From the IMG/VR virus record IMGVR_UViG_3300020162_000792, positions 1 to 27,736 of that record: a stretch of DNA of 27,736 nt; one strand, given 5' to 3'. Shown piece by piece: positions 14,189 to 19,860 of the stretch. The notes below the pieces were generated by a model. The model did no database searches. It was not told the DNA's origin and saw nothing but the letters and a program-made list of their open reading frames with translations. Numbering within the stretch: the first letter of the stretch is position 1; every line of letters begins with the position of its first letter. The position numbers were made by a program, and so were the translations under genes. The stretch is from a virus.

Positions 14189-14655
14189 TGAAGTTCATTT
14201 CCTGCAATCATCAATTCCTTAACTGCTTCTGCAAGCGCACCTCTAGCATCACCATAATCGTAAACTGGATTCTCTATGTCATCACTAAATGAAATAGAAC
14301 TTGCAAATTGAAGGTGACTATTAGCTGAAACTAAAAGACGAACTCTACGCCTTTCTGGATGTTGAGATGGAGCCAAATCATTATCTTCATCATTACCATC
14401 TTTAATAGGTGCAGCCCAACCAGTTGTTGCAATAGTAATGAAATCATAATTTTTCACCTGACTAGTAAGTGCTGGATTATCATAAAGCATATCGTAAATA
14501 TCTCCATTAGATGCAATTTGTTCCATTTGCACAGTCAAATTGTTATTTACCATGACACCATATGCTATTGCTGTACCCATATTAAAATCTGGATCAACTG
14601 CATCATGAATATATTCTGATAGAATCTTTAGTGTATTTTCATCTACTTTTTTCAT
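14185..14655 (-). CDS. Conserved actinobacterial/phage protein with TTGWAAP and HPERRRVRL motifs, 156 aa
   Basis: After an N-terminal helix comes a strand-rich core with ATTGWAAP, an acidic insert (DGNDEDND), then PSQHPERRRVRLLV and a serine-rich strand, ending in a helix. I recall this TGWAAP...SqHPerRRVRL arrangement from actinobacterial and actinophage proteins of unknown function, which also supports the host assignment. AAGGAG lies upstream of the ATG at 14655. It is preceded by two tiny zinc-ribbon genes with overlapping junctions. Confidence 0.8.
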   Translation of the reverse strand: MKKVDENTLKILSEYIHDAVDPDFNMGTAIAYGVMVNNNLTVQMEQIASNGDIYDMLYDNPALTSQVKNYDFITIATTGWAAPIKDGNDEDNDLAPSQHPERRRVRLLVSANSHLQFASSISFSDDIENPVYDYGDARGALAEAVKELMIAGNELQ

Positions 14656-14807
14656 TTTACTAGCTCCTTATTCGTTGTTTTGTTTGTATACTCTTCATTT
14701 GCGCATGGATAACAGATATTTTCTGTAGTTTCTTGACCTAAAATAAAAGCGTCAATTCCACTATAAATAATCTTTTCTGTTGTATTACATACTCTACATT
14801 TACTCAT
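14652..14807 (-). CDS. Tiny zinc-ribbon protein, 51 aa
   Basis: The frame runs from the ATG at 14807 to TGA at 14652-14654. Its start overlaps the upstream stop (ATGA) and its stop overlaps the downstream start. Cys pairs at 4/7 and 32/35 (CRVC, CYPC) fit a zinc ribbon over its whole length. No DNA-recognition feature is visible. Overlaps on both sides and the paired Cys make it a real gene. Confidence 0.75.
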   Translation of the reverse strand: MSKCRVCNTTEKIIYSGIDAFILGQETTENICYPCANEEYTNKTTNKELVK

Positions 14808-14953
14808 TTTTGTTCTCCTATTGTTTTATTTGTATAAAAAGGTTGCATAACTAAACATGTTGGGCATATAAATTTTTCATCTAATGTTTTCATACATTGC
14901 TCATCTTTTTCTTTGCAGTAATAACACTCTTCATTGTAAAATTCAAGATACAT
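14804..14953 (-). CDS. Tiny zinc-ribbon protein, 49 aa
   Basis: The ATG at 14953 shares a base with the stop of the 14953-15273 gene (TAATG), and the TGA overlaps the next ATG. Cys at 10, 13, 20, 30 and 33 (CYYC, CPTC) suggest a compact zinc ribbon. It is unrelated in detail to its neighbour at 14652-14807 except for the Cys spacing. Function unknown. Confidence 0.7.
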   Translation of the reverse strand: MYLEFYNEECYYCKEKDEQCMKTLDEKFICPTCLVMQPFYTNKTIGEQK

Positions 14954-15273
14954 TAATGACCGAACAATTCTTTCATTGCTTCCTTATCCCAATAAGTTGG
15001 GGTATTCCATTCAATTTCAATTGCTGTTGCTGCTTCCAATTCATTGTCAGCATCATAAACAATTACAATTTCACCATATGAACCAAAATCATGCGGAAAC
15101 CACACTTTTTTGAATTGCATATTCTTATGTGTTTCTAATCCTGGAAACATACGCTCAAGTTGAGCTTTATATGCATCCAATTGCCTATTCGCTCTTTCTT
15201 CATAATTAGGACTTCCAACTTGAGCACAATCTTCATTTACAGGTGTTGGTCCTAAAACAAGATAATCTAACAT
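14953..15273 (-). CDS. Conserved phage protein starting MLDYLVLGPTP, 106 aa
   Basis: The start at 15273 has GGAGAGG upstream and overlaps the previous gene region closely; a longer reading from 15288 is less likely. The order MLDYLVLGPTP..EDCAQVG, then Y...LERMFPG, then FPHDFGSYGEIVIVYD is a pattern I recall from phage proteins (LGPsP.dEdCAQvG...FpHDFGsYrEvVv.YD). Function unknown. Confidence 0.85.
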   Translation of the reverse strand: MLDYLVLGPTPVNEDCAQVGSPNYEERANRQLDAYKAQLERMFPGLETHKNMQFKKVWFPHDFGSYGEIVIVYDADNELEAATAIEIEWNTPTYWDKEAMKELFGH

Positions 15274-15274
15274 G

Positions 15275-15415
15275 CTATTCCTCTCCAATTTCTACTATTT
15301 TCCAATATTCTTCTGGTATATCTTTTTTATTTTTCCAACCATTTTTTTTAGTCCAATAATATTGAGGTTCAGATTTTACTTTGACCCATTCCAATATCTT
15401 AACTTTCTTTTTCAT
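15275..15415 (-). CDS. Small basic protein, 46 aa
   Basis: The ATG at 15415 overlaps the stop of the 22-residue gene (ATGA), and the TAG lies just before the next start. It is Lys- and Trp-rich (MKKKVKILEW, WTKKNGWKNKK), with an acidic end. The basic aromatic make-up would fit nucleic-acid binding, but no family is recognised. Confidence 0.65.
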   Translation of the reverse strand: MKKKVKILEWVKVKSEPQYYWTKKNGWKNKKDIPEEYWKIVEIGEE

Positions 15416-15480
15416 AATTTATCCTTAATTAATATTGTGAATATTAACAACAACATTGCTAAAAGCAAAATGTGATCCAT
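15412..15480 (-). CDS. 22-residue single-helix membrane peptide
   Basis: The frame starts with the ATG at 15480, immediately after the stop of the 15481-15612 gene, and ends with TGA overlapping the next ATG. Between a polar MDHI start and a basic KDKL end lies a run of about 15 Leu, Ile, Ala, Met, Phe and Thr residues, enough for a short membrane helix. Such micropeptides are known in other phages as membrane effectors. The size means chance cannot be excluded, but both junctions are tight. Confidence 0.5.
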   Translation of the reverse strand: MDHILLLAMLLLIFTILIKDKL

Positions 15481-15612
15481 TTAGTAACCATCATCCCAAT
15501 CAGTTTGAGAACTAATAAAATCAACTGGAATCACAACTTCACTTCCACAAATAGGGCAAGGCATAACACCTTCTTCAAAATATTCAAAACATTCTTGACA
15601 TTGATAATCCAT
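15481..15612 (-). CDS. Tiny rubredoxin-like zinc-ribbon protein, 43 aa
   Basis: The ATG at 15612 shares a base with the upstream stop (TAATG). Cys pairs at 5/8 (CQEC) and 19/22 (CPIC-G) fit a zinc ribbon in a knuckle-like layout, followed by an acidic, Trp-containing tail ending in WDDGY. It is part of the run of tiny Cys-pair proteins between 14.6 and 16.4 kb. Confidence 0.75.
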   Translation of the reverse strand: MDYQCQECFEYFEEGVMPCPICGSEVVIPVDFISSQTDWDDGY

Positions 15613-15989
15613 TACCAACCCCATTCACAACACATATCGCCAGTCTTATCTGAAGGATGAAGACCACGCAAATGCTTAGTTTTACTATAAAATAAATTGA
15701 ACATTTTTATCATACATTCATGACAAGCTGTTATTTTAATTACATCATCTTCTGACATGCAATCAAAAAACTCACCATAACCACCACACAATTCAAAAGT
15801 CAAACCTTGACTTATTTGTTCTACAATAAGGTCAGGTTCTCTACCTTCAAAATTAAATTCCATAGTCTCATTATCTGAATATGTTTTTGTTTCTTTATTG
15901 AATGTTCTATTCCAGAATACGGGAGCGATTTTTTTACCACAACCGTCACATTCAACCCAATCGTTTTTTGTTAAGATAATTGTATCCAT
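15612..15989 (-). CDS. Zinc-binding hypothetical protein, 125 aa
   Basis: Cys pairs CDGC (about 14-17) and CHEC (about 89-92) could hold one zinc. Between them a strand-rich segment has FELCGGYGEFFDC, and the C-terminus has MCCEWGW. The LeL.GGYGmF.D followed by a lCHdC pattern recurs in small phage proteins of unknown role. The start overlaps the upstream stop by one base. Confidence 0.75.
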   Translation of the reverse strand: MDTIILTKNDWVECDGCGKKIAPVFWNRTFNKETKTYSDNETMEFNFEGREPDLIVEQISQGLTFELCGGYGEFFDCMSEDDVIKITACHECMIKMFNLFYSKTKHLRGLHPSDKTGDMCCEWGW

Positions 15990-16180
15990 TACCTATTCCA
16001 TCCTGAATTACCGAAGTAATCATTCATTTCATTCTGCCATATTTTCCAATCTGGATTCAAATCAAGATCCAATGCCCAATCGTAAATTGCAACCTTTTCA
16101 TGATTTTCACGAGTAAGTTTATTTGCATTTTTCATTGCAGGGTGATTATTTCTTTTTTCGTTTTCTTCAAACCAATTCAT
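15989..16180 (-). CDS. Small Asn/Trp-rich protein, 63 aa
   Basis: The start is placed at the ATG at 16180 (MNWFEENEKRNN), with an AGAGAG site upstream; a longer reading from 16252 would run into the upstream gene. The protein is polar and rich in Asn, Trp and Asp, with a basic N-terminal helix. Not recognised. Confidence 0.65.
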   Translation of the reverse strand: MNWFEENEKRNNHPAMKNANKLTRENHEKVAIYDWALDLDLNPDWKIWQNEMNDYFGNSGWNR

Positions 16181-16194
16181 TTCAATCTCTCTTT

Positions 16195-16416
16195 CTATTC
16201 TAATAGGTCGGCTCTTACATTTAATGATTTTAATTCTGTTTTCTTTACCCAAAAGTAATTGGATTTGTGAAGCAAAGCAGGAGTATAAATCTTTCTAAAT
16301 TCCCGTTCTGAAACATCAAGCCCAATCTTTTGACATTTCTCATCTAAACAATAGTTATAACCAGATTCATATCGTTCGTCAATATATTCCGACAAACAAT
16401 AAATGCACTCAGCCAT
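16195..16416 (-). CDS. Small Cys-pair protein, 73 aa
   Basis: Cys at 4, 7, 23 and 28 (CIYC, then YNYCLDEKC) fit a zinc ribbon; the CIYC...ERYESGYNYCL pattern recurs in phage proteins I have seen. The second half is basic and helical. The ATG at 16416 overlaps the end of the upstream coiled-coil gene by 8 bp. Confidence 0.75.
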   Translation of the reverse strand: MAECIYCLSEYIDERYESGYNYCLDEKCQKIGLDVSEREFRKIYTPALLHKSNYFWVKKTELKSLNVRADLLE

Positions 16417-16684
16417 TCTTTTCTTCTTTCATTTCTCGCATTTCTTTGTTTTGTCTTGCAATAAACTGCATCAATTCCCAATTCTCATCACGCAGTTGTT
16501 TGAGTTGTTTGTGATAATCACTAATCATATTTTCCATTCTAAGAAATTCATCAATTGCAATTTCATATGCTTTTGCATGAACTTCATATTCAGGATTATT
16601 TAGAAATGAAATTGCATCCATTCCTTTTGATGCATAGTATTTATAAATACCATCTGTATCTTTATAAGGCATATTAGATTTCAT
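16409..16684 (-). CDS. Coiled-coil protein, 91 aa
   Basis: Residues about 40-90 form a likely long coiled coil with regular hydrophobic spacing and high Glu/Lys/Gln. The N-terminal part (YKYYASKGMDAISFL) is unknown. The start is ATG at 16684, overlapping the upstream stop; a second ATG at 16672 just after that stop is also possible. No enzymatic motif. Confidence 0.7.
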   Translation of the reverse strand: MKSNMPYKDTDGIYKYYASKGMDAISFLNNPEYEVHAKAYEIAIDEFLRMENMISDYHKQLKQLRDENWELMQFIARQNKEMREMKEEKNG

Positions 16685-16856
16685 CTTTCATTAGTAGTTG
16701 ACAAATGCTAATTACTTTTTTTATTTTTTTATCATCCGTATTGTTTATTGCAACATTACGCATAATCCAACGATAATCCCTTCTGCGAGCAAAAGGTATA
16801 TCTAAAAGGCTTGATAATTTCTCAAGCTCATCTAATAGTTGTGCTTTATATTCCAT
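16674..16856 (-). CDS. Small hypothetical protein, 60 aa
   Basis: Helical, with a basic middle (ARRRDYRWIMRNVAINN) that could contact nucleic acid. GAGGAATAA lies before the ATG, which directly follows the upstream stop. Not recognised. Confidence 0.7.
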   Translation of the reverse strand: MEYKAQLLDELEKLSSLLDIPFARRRDYRWIMRNVAINNTDDKKIKKVISICQLLMKDEI

Positions 16857-17237
16857 TTATTCCTCTCCGTAAACACTAAAGTTATAACCAACATTATTGA
16901 AACTCTCAACCAATTGTTCACGAGCAACTTTCTTCAAAAGTCTAAACTCACGAATATCGTCAAGAATAACTTCTTGCTTTTTCCTATTCATTCGCTGAAC
17001 CTTGACGCTAACTAATGACATAAGAAAATCTTGATCATTATCTTCCCAGTAAGTCCTATATGTTCTTTCTTTTGAATATGAACCATAAGGAAAAAACGCA
17101 TCTATTTTCTTTTTGCGTTCAGGAACAATAACTTGATCTGCATCAATAACTTCAAATTCAAGTTCACCTGAAATCTCAAAGTTAGTCAATGTTTTAGGTA
17201 ATTCAATTACTGAAGCATCTACAATTTCAAATTCCAT
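16857..17237 (-). CDS. Hypothetical protein with two similar N-terminal segments, 126 aa
   Basis: The segment FEIVDASVIELP near the start is echoed by FEVIDADQVIVP at about residues 28-39, a small internal repeat. The rest is basic, with a possible helix (LLKKVAREQLVESF) near the end. It overlaps the 17237-17452 stop by one base. Not recognised. Confidence 0.75.
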   Translation of the reverse strand: MEFEIVDASVIELPKTLTNFEISGELEFEVIDADQVIVPERKKKIDAFFPYGSYSKERTYRTYWEDNDQDFLMSLVSVKVQRMNRKKQEVILDDIREFRLLKKVAREQLVESFNNVGYNFSVYGEE

Positions 17238-17452
17238 TATTGTAACTCACTTTCTATTTTTAATAAATAAGATTCTTGAATATCTTCATCAATCTTTTGA
17301 TGAACACTATGCTTGATGTTATTACTAAACTCAAGTAATACTATTTGTTGTTGATTAGCAAATTCAGTAAAGGTAATCAAACCCTTATACTTTTGCCTAT
17401 ACAATTCATTTAGGCTAGTAATTACATTATCGTAAATCTGTTCCATTGTCAT
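17237..17452 (-). CDS. Small helical protein, 71 aa
   Basis: Nearly all helical, with alternating hydrophobic residues (MEQIYDNVITSLNELYRQKY); probably a small helical bundle or oligomer. Overlaps the upstream gene by 4 bases (ATGA). Not recognised. Confidence 0.7.
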   Translation of the reverse strand: MTMEQIYDNVITSLNELYRQKYKGLITFTEFANQQQIVLLEFSNNIKHSVHQKIDEDIQESYLLKIESELQ

Positions 17453-17862
17453 TTGCTTTCTCCCATTGTTTGTTTATTATAATAAACTGGATTACCTGAA
17501 CTAATATGAGAAGTGATATTTATTTTCTCATCACCAAAGTCTGCCGTATTATTTATATTACCCGTAACACAAGGTGAAACAATACGCTTACGCTGAGGAC
17601 CAAATTTAGCCTTAGATACATACGCATCTTTAGTAAAAGCGTAAACAATAAATTCATCACCACGCCTACGCAAATATAAATCACTTTGCGCAAACATTTT
17701 AGCGAGAATAGACAATTTTATAGCCTTACCCGTATCTAATAACGCAATAAATACATTACTATTGTCAATAGTAACTTCACGAATTTCTATTACCTTACCG
17801 TAACATTTATTTTTATCTTGAACGGTATGCCCAACCAATGAACCAAAAGTAGAATTACTCAT
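17449..17862 (-). CDS. First gene of the left cluster; hypothetical basic protein, 137 aa
   Basis: The ATG at 17862 follows AGGATATTGTT and lies next to the 420-bp noncoding region, so this is the first gene of the leftward operon. A strand-rich first half (VGHTVQDK.KCYGKVIEIREVTI, with a G-x-V pattern like a small beta barrel) is followed by a basic, Arg-rich stretch (RRRGDEF, QRKRIV) and a Ser/Asn tail. An SH3-like nucleic-acid-binding fold is possible but not shown. Confidence 0.75.
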   Translation of the reverse strand: MSNSTFGSLVGHTVQDKNKCYGKVIEIREVTIDNSNVFIALLDTGKAIKLSILAKMFAQSDLYLRRRGDEFIVYAFTKDAYVSKAKFGPQRKRIVSPCVTGNINNTADFGDEKINITSHISSGNPVYYNKQTMGESK

Positions 17863-17919
17863 AACAATATCCTATTCTTTATCTGATTTTTTATCTGGTA
17901 CAAATGCGTAGAGATATAC

Positions 17920-17937
17920 TCATATTTAGAAATATGA
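17920..17937. promoter_or_regulatory. 18-bp palindrome, possible operator
   Basis: TCATATTT-AG-AAATATGA is a perfect inverted repeat of 8 + 8 bp with a 2-bp centre, about 60-75 bp upstream of the ATG of the 17449-17862 gene. Its size and place fit a dimeric repressor site near a promoter. Confidence 0.5.
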
Positions 17938-18080
17938 ATATATATATAAATTGTTTTTAGATATGGTTCACGCATTGAGTAATAATGCTATCGGCTGAAT
18001 TGGTAAGAAAAAACCTGAGAAAAAAGAAAAATGAGATTTTTTTATTGATCAGAGAATAGGCGAGAAAAGCTGTCACGAAT

Positions 18081-18110
18081 GATCTAATTTTTTATCTAAA
18101 ATTTTAGATC
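18081..18110. repeat. Inverted repeat with symmetrical internal loop
   Basis: GATCTAA (18081-18087) pairs with TTAGATC (18104-18110). After a 2 x 2 T mismatch, TTTT pairs with AAAA around a 4-nt loop. It can fold as a 30-nt hairpin on either strand. Ends in GATC, so methylation could affect it. Confidence 0.5.
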
Positions 18111-18122
18111 GCAGGGTGAGGC

Positions 18123-18162
18123 TGTAATATTACAGGTGTAATGTTACAAGTGTAATATTACT
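18123..18162. repeat. Three tandem 14-bp repeats, each a 12-bp palindrome
   Basis: TGTAATATTACA (18123-18134), TGTAATGTTACA (18137-18148) and TGTAATATTACT (18151-18162) occur at an exact 14-bp period. The first is a perfect 12-bp palindrome; the others differ from it at one position each. A regular array of palindromes suggests cooperative binding of a dimeric protein (operator array) or iteron-type origin repeats. Confidence 0.7.
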
Positions 18163-18181
18163 AAGCGTCTATTGTGAAATA

Positions 18182-18248
18182 AAAAATTGACTAAAAGATT
18201 ACCTAATGAATCACCAAGCATCTTTTAGCCAATATTTTATCAATTTTT
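18182..18248. repeat. Long interrupted stem-loop (18 bp of pairing)
   Basis: AAAAATTGA (18182-18190) pairs with TCAATTTTT (18240-18248), and the adjoining CTAAAAGAT (18191-18199) pairs with ATCTTTTAG (18220-18228). Together this gives 18 bp with an 11-nt one-sided bulge and a 20-nt loop. An alternative pairing of TTG with CAA at 18230-18232 exists. It lies 34 bp after the stop of the GT-A gene, so it may end its transcript or belong to the repeat region. Confidence 0.55.
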
Positions 18249-18282
18249 AGTATATGTTTTTTAACCAGTTATGGTCTTTATA

Positions 18283-19110
18283 TTAACCCTGAATTTCAGC
18301 TGGTTTTTGAGAAATAGAGATTAGGTAATCCATCATATTTCCCTCATAGTTAAATCTACCTAGATGTTGAATTTCAATTGCTGGATCAACCCAAACTTTA
18401 CCTTCAAGCTTTTGCCAATACCTACAGAATCCATAATCTTCAGATACAAATCTACCATCATCATCTACATAAGAATTAAAGAAAGCATATGTCCAGTTCT
18501 TTTCTTCATCACTCATTGAACCTGTATCATCATTAAACTTTAATTCAGGATATGCTTCAATGAGCTTTTCAATAACCGATCTTTTAATGCACATAAAACC
18601 AGTACCAGCATCATGAACAGCAATTGCACCATTATCTGTTTCAATTGTATTATTCCCAGCACGAACAGGATTTACTACAAACCTTGTAGATTTCTTTGCC
18701 AATTCTTTTGCAGGAACATCTTTACCAACATTTTCTACAACTTTATCCCAGTTGATATCCTTAATCGGATACGATCCAGTAATGATTTCCTTATCATGCC
18801 AAAGAAGCTTTACAATATCTTCAGGTCTAAACGCAAGATCAACATCAAGAAAAATTAAATGAGTAAACTGTGGATTAGCCATAAACTTAGCGACAAGGTT
18901 ATTCCTAGCTCTGTTGATAAGAGAATCCGTAATTGTACTCACTGCAAATTTGCAATTGATTTCTTTTAGATACATCACTGTCTTCATAAAAGACATAAAG
19001 AAAGGTTCAGTCAATGATCTATCGTAACATGGAAGCCCAAACATTGGACACCACGAATCAATATCTTCTCTATCAATTTCAATATTCTGTTGTTCAATTT
19101 CTATTGTCAT
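18283..19110 (-). CDS. GT-A fold glycosyltransferase
   Basis: 275 residues. The pattern is that of phage GT2-like enzymes: an N-terminal strand region with ITDSLINRARNNLV, then THLIFLDVDLAFRPEDI holding the DxD motif (D89-V-D91) that binds the metal and nucleotide sugar, GTGFMCIKR, SEDYGFCRYW with an acidic catalytic residue, and a final H-x-G near the C-terminus. It would transfer a sugar from a nucleotide donor to DNA, protein or cell-wall glycan; the acceptor is unknown. The ATG at 19110 has no clear ribosome binding site and lies only 17 bp after a strong terminator. An internal ATG at residue 23 is possible. Confidence 0.85.
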   Translation of the reverse strand: MTIEIEQQNIEIDREDIDSWCPMFGLPCYDRSLTEPFFMSFMKTVMYLKEINCKFAVSTITDSLINRARNNLVAKFMANPQFTHLIFLDVDLAFRPEDIVKLLWHDKEIITGSYPIKDINWDKVVENVGKDVPAKELAKKSTRFVVNPVRAGNNTIETDNGAIAVHDAGTGFMCIKRSVIEKLIEAYPELKFNDDTGSMSDEEKNWTYAFFNSYVDDDGRFVSEDYGFCRYWQKLEGKVWVDPAIEIQHLGRFNYEGNMMDYLISISQKPAEIQG

Positions 19111-19126
19111 GCATCAATTATGACAT

Positions 19127-19162
19127 AAAAAAAAGCCCCCCGCAGTTTATGCGGGGGGCTTT
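19127..19162 (-). terminator. Strong Rho-independent terminator
   Basis: A 10-bp perfect stem GCCCCCCGCA/TGCGGGGGGC (19135-19144 with 19150-19159) has a 5-nt loop and is followed on the minus strand by eight T (19134-19127). It lies 22 bp after the stop of the 19184-19546 gene and would end leftward transcription from the terminase side. It is the most GC-rich point in the window. Confidence 0.95.
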
Positions 19163-19183
19163 ATGGAATAAATTTCTAAATGT

Positions 19184-19546
19184 TTATTTAGATACTTTTG
19201 TCTTTGACTTCACGCCAGTAACTTCATTTGCATTTGCAGAAAGTTTATCTGCACTAATGCCAGTGATCTTTTCAGTTGTCACACCACTTGCTTGAAAGAA
19301 TAGTGTTTCATTAACCGAATCAAAGCGGATAACAATTTTGTAACCCAACTTCTTAGCCTGAGCACGAATTCTCTGTTGCATTGAGTTGTAAGCATTACCA
19401 GGCTTAATACCAACAATATTAAACACTGCATTGCTATTTACTGACTGCTTAAGCGCATCAATAATCATATTCAATTCCTCAGACTTACGACCTGCTCGTG
19501 AAATTTCAGGAAGCTTATCTACTTTATTTACCATGAATGCTGACAT
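19184..19546 (-). CDS. Small basic protein, possible DNA-binding, 120 aa
   Basis: The start is set at the ATG at 19546 (MSAFMVNKVDKLPEISRAGRKS), with AGGAG 7 bases upstream; the longer reading from 19636 has no such site. Residues about 45-90 have a helix-rich, basic stretch (MQQRIRAQAKKLGYKIVIRF) followed by a strand pair ending in LFFQASG, a shape like a small winged or ribbon DNA-binding fold. The C-terminus is a Lys/Ser/Thr tail. It has its own leader and terminator, so it may be expressed as a single unit, which fits an abundant small protein. Confidence 0.75.
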   Translation of the reverse strand: MSAFMVNKVDKLPEISRAGRKSEELNMIIDALKQSVNSNAVFNIVGIKPGNAYNSMQQRIRAQAKKLGYKIVIRFDSVNETLFFQASGVTTEKITGISADKLSANANEVTGVKSKTKVSK

Positions 19547-19671
19547 ATTATTTCTCCTATTTATGATTTGTAGTGTAAGGACTGGCGATTTACCAGCCGT
19601 TATTTCGTTTGTAACGATATCAGCTACATGATACAAAAACCTGTTCTCAGGGTAGAAATATATAATTTTTT
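19547..19671. promoter_or_regulatory. 125-bp leader with a hairpin, possible promoter
   Basis: On the minus strand TTGTAT is followed 17 bp later by TACAAA, a weak -35/-10 pair. A GGCTGG/CCAGTCC hairpin (about 19577-19599) lies before the ribosome binding site. At the upstream end CCTG-AGAA-CAGG is followed by five T, a weak terminator for the 19672-19860 gene. Confidence 0.4.
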
Positions 19672-19860
19672 TTATTTCTTATTCAAATCCTTGTCATTAA
19701 CAGGTGAGGAGTTAAGGTAATCACTCAAAAATTCTTTCAACTTTTGATTTTCAAGTTTTACGACAGTAAGCTCCATGTTTATGGCAGCCATTTGCATTGC
19801 CATAGTGTTAATAACTTCTTCATGAGTAACCTTTAGATTTTCTAGAGATTTTCCAACCAT
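19672..19860 (-). CDS. Short coiled-coil protein, 62 aa
   Basis: The ATG at 19860 lies inside the last codons of the large terminase gene (19-bp overlap). The protein is one long helix with heptad spacing (INMELTVVKLENQKLKEFL), then a polar end. It could be a small oligomeric structural or chaperone protein, perhaps linked to packaging by its position. No family recognised. Confidence 0.7.
   Translation of the reverse strand: MVGKSLENLKVTHEEVINTMAMQMAAINMELTVVKLENQKLKEFLSDYLNSSPVNDKDLNKK

Larger units (their letters stand above)
17863..18282. promoter_or_regulatory. 420-bp noncoding control region, possible operator/origin
   Basis: No gene is seen on either strand. The region divides the left small-gene operon from the right enzyme/packaging genes. 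It holds several inverted and direct repeats given separately (17920-17937, 18081-18110, 18123-18162, 18182-18248), a GCATT/AATGC hairpin at 17972-17988, and purine-rich tracts (17998-18035). It should contain the promoter for 17862 leftward; AT-rich TATA strings occur at 17935-17950 but no clear -35 box. A replication origin is an alternative role. Confidence 0.6.

Noticed and set aside
7340-16603. Plus-strand reading frames of 60-90 codons (for example 7340-7564, 14359-14619, 16403-16603)
   Set aside because: All lie opposite well-supported minus-strand genes, lack ribosome binding sites and have compositions typical of reverse frames of AT-rich genes.
18123-18162. CRISPR array
   Set aside because: Repeats are 14 bp with no spacers; the Cas4-like gene lies 7 kb away without other cas genes.
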